Positions 1-6,454 of a DNA stretch of 16,426 bases are shown piece after piece. This DNA comes from Lachnospiraceae bacterium. Lineage in GTDB: Bacteria; Bacillota; Clostridia; Lachnospirales; Lachnospiraceae. Positions within the stretch are counted from its first letter, which is position 1; every line of letters begins with the position of its first letter. The notes under the pieces are model-generated. The model saw only the letters and a program-made list of their open reading frames with translations, was not told where the DNA came from and did not search any database. The DNA is taken from contig CAAGPW010000226.1 of NCBI GenBank assembly GCA_900771955.1, positions 1 through 16,426 on the forward strand, given 5' to 3'. Both the position numbers and the translations under genes were made by a program.

Positions 1-95
1 AAACCATTGTATCAAAGAATGTGGATACTCTCACTTTTATTTTTATTAACAACCAACTAAAACTTTACTCTAATCTACTCTGTTTTACATTTTTA

Positions 96-124
96 TTGAC
101 CGTTTCCGTTTAAAATAGTATATT
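96..124 (+). promoter_or_regulatory. SigA-type promoter of the HD-GYP gene
   Basis: A -35 hexamer TTGACC (96-101) and a -10 hexamer TATATT (119-124) are separated by exactly 17 bases, close to the housekeeping sigma consensus. They lie about 55 bases upstream of the HD-GYP start codon. The preceding bases 1-95 are AT-rich and show no gene, so the promoter probably starts a single-gene transcript. Confidence 0.65.
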
Positions 125-180
125 TATCTTAAAGTTATAAAATTTTCATAAACCACATTTTTATTTTTGGGGGAGAGTAC

Positions 181-1311
181 ATGGATGTCAAAAAATATTC
201 GGTAAATGAGCTGGCTCCCGGCATGATCATTGCCGCTCCAGTCATCACACAGTCCGGTCAGATTCTGCTTGATGCCGGCGTCACATTGACGGAACCACTT
301 ATTGAGAAAATTGCATATTATCAGATTCCATCTGTAACCGTGAAGGAAAATGAAAAAAAAGAGGATTTTTTCACTCAGAATTCCCTGCTCCACTACGAGC
401 AGAAAAAGGATGCCTTCGGTACAGTTCAGGCAACGGAGCCTTCTTATTCACAGAAGGTAAAAAAGAGTGCTGCCTTTCAGAAGTTCCAGATCGACTTTTC
501 ATTCAGTGCCAACGATCTAAAACGTATCTTTGATTCGATCATCGCCGGGGAAGCCATCGATATCGACGATATGCTGAAAAAAGTGACTTCTCTCTTGAAG
601 CCAGATCAGACCACGATCGACTTTTTTGACATGCTGCATAATCTTCGTTCCGTCAACGACAGCATCTATGCCCACTGCATCAATGTTTCTTTGATCTCAC
701 GCATGATCGGCATCTGGCTAAAGCTGCCACAGGCAGATATAGACACGCTGACGATCGCAGGCCTTTTGCACGATATCGGCAAGACAAAAATTCCGGATCC
801 TGTCTTAAATAAAAAAGAGCGTCTGACCGATGAAGAATTTGCTCTGATCCGTAAGCACCCGGTTTTCGGCTATGACATCTTAAAGCAGCACGACCTTGAT
901 GTCCGTATCTTAAAAGCCACACTGATGCATCACGAACGCTGCGACGGCTCCGGTTATCCGCTCGCTCTAAAAGAAGACGATATCGACGATTTTGCACTGA
1001 TCGTGGCAATCGCAGATGTCTACGATGCCATGACTGCAGCCCGCATTTACCGTGCACCGCTTTGCCCATTTCAGGTTATCGCCGAATTTGAAAAAGAAGG
1101 TCTTCAAAAATATAAACCAAAATATATTCTGACTTTTCTGGAACATATTGCGACAACCTATCAGAACAACCGTGTCATGTTAAGCAACGGAGAAAGTGCC
1201 AAGATCGTCCTGTTAAATAAACAGGTCTTCTCAAAGCCTCTGGTACAGCTCAGCGATGGTTCCTGCATTGATTTGAACCGCAGTCCGCTTTATATTAAAG
1301 CCATCATTTAA
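181..1311 (+). CDS. HD-GYP domain cyclic-di-GMP phosphodiesterase
   Basis: A 376-residue cytoplasmic protein with no membrane segment, predicted to hydrolyse the second messenger c-di-GMP. Residues 1-60 form the short N-terminal region common in clostridial HD-GYP proteins. The catalytic domain spans about 140-310. The expected metal-site residues are visible: H165, the H197-D198 pair in the HDIGK motif, H226 (RKHP), H250-H251 and D279 (IADVYD). The GYP signature is complete at 250-260 (HHERCDGSGYP), so the enzyme should be active. The C-terminal 60 residues are a small beta-rich tail of unknown role. A strong GGGGGAG ribosome site precedes the ATG. The gene is monocistronic, with its own promoter and terminator, and converges on murA. 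No diguanylate cyclase lies nearby, so its pathway partner cannot be named. Family assignment is firm; the controlled process is unknown. Confidence 0.93.
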   Translation: MDVKKYSVNELAPGMIIAAPVITQSGQILLDAGVTLTEPLIEKIAYYQIPSVTVKENEKKEDFFTQNSLLHYEQKKDAFGTVQATEPSYSQKVKKSAAFQKFQIDFSFSANDLKRIFDSIIAGEAIDIDDMLKKVTSLLKPDQTTIDFFDMLHNLRSVNDSIYAHCINVSLISRMIGIWLKLPQADIDTLTIAGLLHDIGKTKIPDPVLNKKERLTDEEFALIRKHPVFGYDILKQHDLDVRILKATLMHHERCDGSGYPLALKEDDIDDFALIVAIADVYDAMTAARIYRAPLCPFQVIAEFEKEGLQKYKPKYILTFLEHIATTYQNNRVMLSNGESAKIVLLNKQVFSKPLVQLSDGSCIDLNRSPLYIKAII

Positions 1312-1324
1312 ATCCGCAGTTTCC

Positions 1325-1363
1325 AAATGTCGGCCATGTATGTATGCATGACCGGCATTTTTT
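1325..1363 (+). terminator. Rho-independent terminator of the HD-GYP gene
   Basis: A 14-base stem (1325-1338 with 1347-1360, one G.U pair and one mismatch) closes an 8-base loop. It is followed by a T run ending near 1363. It starts 14 bases after the HD-GYP stop codon and has no T run in the opposite orientation, so it serves the plus strand. Confidence 0.85.
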
Positions 1364-1395
1364 ATTTCTGTTACTTTTTATTTCTATTACGCAGG

Positions 1396-1431
1396 AAGTC
1401 CGGTGTGGGCCTATTTGTTCACACCGGACTT
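1396..1431. terminator. Perfect 12-bp inverted repeat between convergent genes, possible murA terminator
   Basis: AAGTCCGGTGTG (1396-1407) pairs perfectly with CACACCGGACTT (1420-1431) around a 12-base loop. It lies 44 bases beyond the murA stop codon and is the only strong hairpin available to end the murA transcript. Neither side carries a clean T run; the plus side (TTTATGATTTCT) is slightly better. Termination is therefore an inference from position and stem strength. It may act in both directions. Confidence 0.5.
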
Positions 1432-1475
1432 TATGATTTCTCTGTTTATTATTATCCTCGCTGAAAATGTAACGC

Positions 1476-2768
1476 TTAAGATACCTTCAGACGAAACTTC
1501 TGGATCTCCTTTTCAGAGCTTACTTTCTCGATCTGCGCTCCGATCGACTGCAGTTTTCTGTCGAAATCCTCGTATCCACGTTCGATGAAATAGATATCAT
1601 CCACGATCGTAATGCCCTCTGCAGAAAGTCCTGCAATGACAAGTGCAGCTCCCGCACGCAGATCCGGTGCACTTACCCTCGCTCCGGTATAATTTTTCAC
1701 GCCATTTATAATTGCGATATTGCTCTCAACCTTGATGTCTGCTCCCATGCGGGTCAGCTCATCCACATATTTGAAACGATTCTCGAAAATACTCTCTGTC
1801 ACGGTACTGGTTCCCTGTGCAATACCAAGTACCACCGCCATCTGCGGCTGCATATCAGTCGGGAATCCCGGGTATGCCAGTGTCGTCACCTGTGTATGAC
1901 GAAGCGGTTTGCTCGATACTACACGGACTGCATCGTCAAACTCTTCGACCTCACAGCCGGCTTCGATCAGTTTTGCTGTTGTTGCTTCCAGATGCTTCGG
2001 GATCACACTCTTTACGGTCACATCACCCCGTGTAGCCGCCGCTGCAAACATAAAAGTACCCGCCTCGATCTGATCCGGAATGATGGAATATTCCGTCTTA
2101 TGCAGCTTTTCCACTCCGACAATACGGATCACGTCCGTACCGGCACCACGAATGTTTGCACCCATACTGTTTAAGAAGTTTGCAACATCGACAACGTGCG
2201 GTTCCTTCGCCGCATTCTCGATAATCGTCTTACCCTCTGCCATGGATGCCGCCATCATGATATTGATGGTCGCTCCAACAGACACCTTATCCAGGTAAAT
2301 ATGTGTTCCGGTCAGTGCTTCTGCCCGCGCGGAGATCAGTCCGTGCTGGATATCCACCTCCGCACCAAGCGCACGAAAGCCCTTGATATGGAGATCAATC
2401 GGACGGCTTCCGATATCACATCCGCCCGGCAGCGCCACCTCTGCCTTTTTGTATTTTCCAAGCAATGCTCCGAGCAGATAGTAGGATGCACGGATCTTTT
2501 TGATAAATTCATAGTCCACGCTCAGATCATTGATAAATGCCCCGTTGATCTTTACTTTATGTTTATTGATACGCTCCACATGCGCACCGATACCCTCGAT
2601 CGCATTCAAGAGTACATTAATGTCCCGGACATTCGGAAGATTTTCTATTGTAACGGTCTCATCTGTCATAATCGCAGCCGCAAGAATCGCAAGCGCAGCA
2701 TTTTTTGCTCCGCCGATCTCCACCTCACCAACTAACGGATTTCCACCTTTAATCACATACTGTTCCAT
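1476..2768 (-). CDS. murA: UDP-N-acetylglucosamine 1-carboxyvinyltransferase (MurA)
   Basis: A 430-residue cytoplasmic enzyme transferring enolpyruvate from phosphoenolpyruvate to UDP-GlcNAc, the committed step of peptidoglycan precursor synthesis. The EPSP-synthase fold is evident throughout. Lys22 and Asn23 lie in the GGAKNAAL motif. The catalytic cysteine is C117 in PGGCDIGSRPIDLH, so the protein is of the Cys type that fosfomycin alkylates rather than the resistant Asp type. Length is slightly above the usual 418-420, with a charged C-terminal tail. An AGAGGTG ribosome site lies just upstream of the ATG. Low-GC Gram-positives often carry two MurA paralogues; which one this is cannot be told from the window. 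The gene has its own promoter downstream of the M23 peptidase gene and ends facing the HD-GYP gene. Confidence 0.96.
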   Translation of the reverse strand: MEQYVIKGGNPLVGEVEIGGAKNAALAILAAAIMTDETVTIENLPNVRDINVLLNAIEGIGAHVERINKHKVKINGAFINDLSVDYEFIKKIRASYYLLGALLGKYKKAEVALPGGCDIGSRPIDLHIKGFRALGAEVDIQHGLISARAEALTGTHIYLDKVSVGATINIMMAASMAEGKTIIENAAKEPHVVDVANFLNSMGANIRGAGTDVIRIVGVEKLHKTEYSIIPDQIEAGTFMFAAAATRGDVTVKSVIPKHLEATTAKLIEAGCEVEEFDDAVRVVSSKPLRHTQVTTLAYPGFPTDMQPQMAVVLGIAQGTSTVTESIFENRFKYVDELTRMGADIKVESNIAIINGVKNYTGARVSAPDLRAGAALVIAGLSAEGITIVDDIYFIERGYEDFDRKLQSIGAQIEKVSSEKEIQKFRLKVS

Positions 2769-2811
2769 TTCGCACCTCTATGCATAACATCAATCATTCT
2801 ATAAACAAATT

Positions 2812-2842
2812 ATTATAGTAGCCTATTTTTTTCGTTTGTCAA
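2812..2842 (-). promoter_or_regulatory. Promoter of murA
   Basis: Read on the minus strand, a perfect -35 TTGACA (2842-2837) is followed by TATAAT (2817-2812) with a 19-base spacer. An overlapping alternative -10, TACTAT (2820-2815), gives 16 bases. It ends 43 bases before the murA start codon. The rest of the 2769-2937 gap is AT-rich; a second TATAAT-like motif near 2890 has no good -35 partner. No convincing terminator for the upstream peptidase gene was seen. Confidence 0.65.
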
Positions 2843-2937
2843 GATATTTCCCCTTTTTGTTAACAAAACGTAACACAATTGTAAACTTATTATATCATAT
2901 CCTGCCCGCCAGGGAAAGAATTACCTGAGATTTCCGT

Positions 2938-4515
2938 CTAGTTTATATAATCCAGCGGATTCACCTGTGTTCCTCCGATAAAAATCTCAAAATGGACATG
3001 TGGTCCCGTGGAATGTCCGGTACTTCCGCTTAATGCGATCGGATCTCCCTGCGAAACGCTTGTTCCCGCAGTGACTAACGTCCTGCTTAAATGGCAGTAT
3101 CTGGTCTTTCGTCCGTCCGGATGATCAATGATCACATTGTATCCATATCCGTTGCTCCAGTCTGCATATTCCACCACGCCATCGCTGGAAGCATAGACTG
3201 TTGTTCCCGTCGGGCACGCCCAGTCCACTCCTTTATGCATTCTCCCCCAGCGTTTTCCGAAACCGGATGTAAATCTGCCTCCGGAAATCGGCTTTACATA
3301 AGTCGGCGGTATCTGGGTTCCCTGTTCGATCACTGCCGGAACAGACTCCGCAAGAACCGTCTGATGTGCAATGCTCCGTTCCGTCTCCACGCCGTCCCTG
3401 TAAGTGATAAATGCATTGACTTCCCGGTGTCCTGTGGTGCCCTCCTGCAGTGTGACCTGTCTTGTCGTATACCAGTCATCATTTCCAATGATCGTAGGAT
3501 CTGCTGTATAATCCTCCTCATAAACGACTCCTTCCGTCTCCCATACGGACAGATCCGGTTCCGGAACCGATATCACAATCTCATCTCCGATACAGATATA
3601 GGCATTTGTATCTTGAAATCCGTTGAGTGCCATGATCTGGGCTACCGTCGTATTATTGTCTTCTGCGATCGTAGACAGACAGTCTCCTGCCTGCACCTCA
3701 TATATCTTATTCGTTTCTTCTTCTTTTGTGACTGCCTCCGCTGCAGTCTGCGGTTCTGTCAGTTCCCCAGAGTTTACGTAATCCGTATAAACCGTGACCG
3801 TCTGCACAAATCCGAGGTCTACCAGCCCGGTTTCATAATTTTTTTCTCCCGGGTGTTCACACGCATAGGACAGTCTGTCCGCCGCATTCCTCGTAACTCC
3901 CGCACAGAGTACATCCGCACCGCTGCTTATTTGTGCATTCCCGGTCAGTTCCGGCTGCACACCTGCTGTCCCCGCATCTGCCGTATTTGGGGAAACTTCT
4001 GAAAGCACTGCCTTATACGTGTCCGCACTGTGATCGCCGTCTGCCTCATATGTGACCGCAAATTTTCCCTCCGTATCATACTGCTGTTTCACCAGCGAAA
4101 GGAATTCGCTCACATCATCCCCGGTTGCAAACGATGCCTTAAAATCACCGATACGCACCGTGTAGGCTGAATTTCCACCAACTGCTAACTTATGTTTCAG
4201 TTCATCCAGCACACACTGCTCTGCCTCGCTCCCATTCAAGAGCTTTGTTCCGAATTTGTGTGCTTTTCTTGTTTCGATCTTCACATCCAGGCAGACATAT
4301 CCCTCTGTCACTGCGTCCAGTTCTCTCCTGCATGTGCAAAGCAGTTCCTCCGTGTCCGGTTTCTGCCCGGTCACTCCGACTACTTTATTATCTACAATTA
4401 TCTCAAAATAATTCTGTCCGATGCATCTTTGCTGCATCAGCGCTACGATTGCCAGAAATACCGCTGCCCCCGCAGTGGCACCTGCCTGTATGTATGTTCG
4501 CTTTTCCTTTTTCAT
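2938..4515 (-). CDS. Membrane-anchored M23 metallopeptidase with LysM and G5 domains
   Basis: A 525-residue predicted extracellular, membrane-tethered murein hydrolase. Residues 8-28 form a hydrophobic signal-anchor after a basic start (MKKEKR). Residues about 30-265 match nothing I recognise. A LysM peptidoglycan-binding domain follows at about 271-317, a G5 domain (adhesion or extension module) at about 335-400, and an M23/LytM endopeptidase domain at about 415-525. The zinc and catalytic residues are intact: H427 and D431 (HKGVD), H475 (YCHLS) and H506/H508 (HVHFE), so this is an active enzyme rather than a degenerate LytM regulator. The expected reaction is cleavage of peptide cross-links in the wall. 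The ATG lies one base after the aroK stop, with a GGAAG site inside the aroK end, implying translational coupling. No terminator was found after it. Cut-site specificity and a role in division or sporulation remain unknown. Confidence 0.9.
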   Translation of the reverse strand: MKKEKRTYIQAGATAGAAVFLAIVALMQQRCIGQNYFEIIVDNKVVGVTGQKPDTEELLCTCRRELDAVTEGYVCLDVKIETRKAHKFGTKLLNGSEAEQCVLDELKHKLAVGGNSAYTVRIGDFKASFATGDDVSEFLSLVKQQYDTEGKFAVTYEADGDHSADTYKAVLSEVSPNTADAGTAGVQPELTGNAQISSGADVLCAGVTRNAADRLSYACEHPGEKNYETGLVDLGFVQTVTVYTDYVNSGELTEPQTAAEAVTKEEETNKIYEVQAGDCLSTIAEDNNTTVAQIMALNGFQDTNAYICIGDEIVISVPEPDLSVWETEGVVYEEDYTADPTIIGNDDWYTTRQVTLQEGTTGHREVNAFITYRDGVETERSIAHQTVLAESVPAVIEQGTQIPPTYVKPISGGRFTSGFGKRWGRMHKGVDWACPTGTTVYASSDGVVEYADWSNGYGYNVIIDHPDGRKTRYCHLSRTLVTAGTSVSQGDPIALSGSTGHSTGPHVHFEIFIGGTQVNPLDYIN

Positions 4516-4516
4516 C

Positions 4517-5023
4517 TTATGCTTCCAGTTTGTTTAACTGCCCGGTAATTTTCTGAATCGTCTGCTCCACGCTCAGGTTATCCTCACAGACCGTGATGTC
4601 CGCATATTTTTCATACAGCGGCACACGCTCCTCATAAAGTCCACGCAGATCCTGCCCGTCCTTTAACACTACCCCGCGCCCTTTCATATCATGCAGACGT
4701 TTCTCCAGAATATCATAGGAAACTTTCAGATATACTACCGTTCCGATCTGCTTTAAGTGCTGCATTGCCTCTTTTCCGTAAACCACACTGCCTCCGGTAG
4801 CGATCACAGATTTTTCTACATTGATCTGGCTGTTGACACGGTTTTCCACCTCAATAAAGCCATCCGTACCGACATCGGCAATGATCTCCCGCAGCAGCTT
4901 ACCCTCCTGCTGCTGAATGACAAGATCCGCATCTATAAATTCATATCCCAGTACCTTCGCAAGTACGACTCCCGCTGTACTTTTTCCAACTCCCGGCATT
5001 CCAATCAATACGATATTTTTCAT
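4517..5023 (-). CDS. aroK: Shikimate kinase family protein (AroK-like)
   Basis: A 168-residue P-loop kinase of the shikimate kinase family, which phosphorylates shikimate with ATP in chorismate synthesis. Walker A is GMPGVGKST (8-16). Family residues D31-x-D33, G77-G78 and R133 (ERVPLYEKYAD) are present. Three usual substrate or lid features are altered: the FRxxE arginine is Ile57 (FIEVE), the third glycine of the GGG motif is Ser79, and the lid RPLL reads RGVV from R116. Substrate is therefore less certain than family. The start at 5023 is preferred because GAGG sits nine bases upstream; an ATG at 5038 overlaps that site and would add five residues. No other aro gene is nearby. A weak TAAAAT -10 at 5073-5068 lacks a good -35. 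The gene begins a two-gene unit with the M23 peptidase. Confidence 0.8.
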   Translation of the reverse strand: MKNIVLIGMPGVGKSTAGVVLAKVLGYEFIDADLVIQQQEGKLLREIIADVGTDGFIEVENRVNSQINVEKSVIATGGSVVYGKEAMQHLKQIGTVVYLKVSYDILEKRLHDMKGRGVVLKDGQDLRGLYEERVPLYEKYADITVCEDNLSVEQTIQKITGQLNKLEA

Positions 5024-5095
5024 TTCTTTTATCCTCATAATCCGTTAAAAAATGACATACTTTATTTATTTTATCATATTTTTTTTATTTTTAAA

Positions 5096-5138
5096 AGAAA
5101 AAAATGGATCACAGTCATTTCTGACCATGCTCCATTTT
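5096..5138 (-). terminator. Rho-independent terminator of the foldase lipoprotein gene
   Basis: On the minus strand AAAATGGA (5138-5131) pairs with TCCATTTT (5108-5101). The loop contains a further GTCA/TGAC pairing. A T-rich run continues to about 5096. It lies 27 bases past the stop of the lipoprotein gene and separates that transcript from aroK. Confidence 0.75.
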
Positions 5139-5164
5139 CATATCCCATTCTGTGCCTTTTGCGG

Positions 5165-6322
5165 CTACTGCACACTCTCGGTAGCTGTTTCCGTAACCGG
5201 CTCTGCATTGTCCGGTGTCACTGAGTTTTCTGTATCTGTAACAGCCTCAGTTTCGGTGTCCGCCTGCTCCGTTGCGATCGTGTACTGATTTCCGATGAAC
5301 GTAACATTCTTCCATACCTTGTCGTCTACCTTCCACTCGGCATCTTTCTTGTATCCATCGCATACTTCCGTGTAGTGATCAGACTGACGCTGTGACACGA
5401 TTTCCTGCTTTTTATTTGCAGTCGCGTCCTCATCAAATTCCTTGTCCAGACGAATGACATAATACTGTCCGTCCGTGCCTTCCACTGCACCGGATACCTG
5501 TCCTTCGCTCAGGGCATCCGCCTCTGCGATCACATTCTTGTCAAAGGAATCTTCATCCTTGCCGTAAGAGTAGGTGCTTGCCGTGAGTCCGAACGCTGCT
5601 GCCGCTCCGTCAAAATCTGTCTCCGCTGCTGCTGCCACCTGTCCGGCATAAGTCTTTAATTCCGCGGCCTGTTCCTCGGAGGATTCTGACACAGCCTCTT
5701 CCGTTGCCGCCTGCTCTGTGGCATCCACGCTTTCCGTGTTGTCCGTACCGTCCGTTGGAAGTGTTACTTTATAATAGGAGAAAGTGCGCTGTGCCGCCTC
5801 CTCATCACTGACCTCAGTGTCTACTTCAGCAATGATCGCCGCGTGCATCTTCTGCTGAATGGTATTTAAACGGAGCATTTCCGTCACGATATCCTCAGTT
5901 GCCGTCATGCGCTCGATCGCCGGCTGCTTGTTATCCTCCATGAACTGTGCCGCCGCATCCTTCATGGCATTTAATTCATCATCCGTGATCTCCACATTGT
6001 AATCTGCCATGTGATCTTCCAGCAGATAACCGGTCTCAATGGAATCCATAACCTGATCCTTTACCATATCTTCCATTGTTTTTCCGTCACCGGAATAATC
6101 CTGACTCCACATATCTGCTCCCATGTAGGAAGAATAATATGCATCATAGGTAACTGCCTGATACTGTGCCATAAAATTTGCCAGCCCAAGCTTGATCTCT
6201 TTTCCATTTAATGTCGCAACGACCGCTTCCGGGTCTACCTCCCTGCTGCCGCATCCGCTCAGTGCAAAGGATGCCGCCAGTGCGCCTGAAAGCAGGAGCG
6301 TTGTCAGTCTCTTTATCTTCAT
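5165..6322 (-). CDS. Lipoprotein of the SurA/PrsA peptidylprolyl isomerase type
   Basis: A 385-residue exported lipoprotein, probably a foldase or chaperone on the outer face of the membrane. A basic start and hydrophobic stretch lead to the lipobox LSGC with Cys24 as the lipid-modified residue. Residues about 30-180 resemble the helical SurA-type N-domain. About 180-345 resembles a parvulin fold, interrupted near 192-222 by an acidic low-complexity insert rich in Glu, Thr, Ser and Ala. The first parvulin strand reads FSYYKVTLP, where active parvulins usually have a histidine (HIL-type motif), so isomerase activity is doubtful. The last 35 residues form another acidic Thr/Glu tail. An AAAGG ribosome site precedes the ATG. 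It follows mfd, where PrsA-like genes are commonly found in clostridia, and has its own promoter and terminator. Family call is good; the enzymatic label is tentative. Confidence 0.82.
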   Translation of the reverse strand: MKIKRLTTLLLSGALAASFALSGCGSREVDPEAVVATLNGKEIKLGLANFMAQYQAVTYDAYYSSYMGADMWSQDYSGDGKTMEDMVKDQVMDSIETGYLLEDHMADYNVEITDDELNAMKDAAAQFMEDNKQPAIERMTATEDIVTEMLRLNTIQQKMHAAIIAEVDTEVSDEEAAQRTFSYYKVTLPTDGTDNTESVDATEQAATEEAVSESSEEQAAELKTYAGQVAAAAETDFDGAAAAFGLTASTYSYGKDEDSFDKNVIAEADALSEGQVSGAVEGTDGQYYVIRLDKEFDEDATANKKQEIVSQRQSDHYTEVCDGYKKDAEWKVDDKVWKNVTFIGNQYTIATEQADTETEAVTDTENSVTPDNAEPVTETATESVQ

Positions 6323-6398
6323 GTTCTTTTGACCTTTCCTTTTTCATTCTCGCTTTTTGTCACTGCCGTAATGCCAGTCTCAAAATACCGCTCGCTTC

Positions 6399-6427
6399 AT
6401 TATAGTGCTTTTTGCCGATACCCGCAA
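6399..6427 (-). promoter_or_regulatory. Promoter of the foldase lipoprotein gene, with inverted repeat
   Basis: On the minus strand TTGCGG (6427-6422) and a perfect TATAAT (6404-6399) are 17 bases apart, about 77 bases upstream of the lipoprotein start. The -35 hexamer sits exactly in the six-base gap of an inverted repeat, GATAC (6417-6421) and GTATC (6428-6432), which could be an operator. No mfd terminator is visible, so read-through from mfd is also possible. Confidence 0.5.
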
Positions 6428-6454
6428 GTATCCGCATACTTTTTCATGTTTTTT

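Noticed and set aside
20..28. TGTGGATAC, a one-mismatch DnaA box upstream of the HD-GYP gene
   Set aside because: A single imperfect copy with no companions is expected by chance in AT-rich DNA; it does not extend the cluster seen at 15837-16005.
1817..2735. Open frames on the plus strand across murA, and similar frames opposite mfd and glgC
   Set aside because: They are antisense to well-supported genes, have no recognisable protein motifs, and lack matching ribosome sites.
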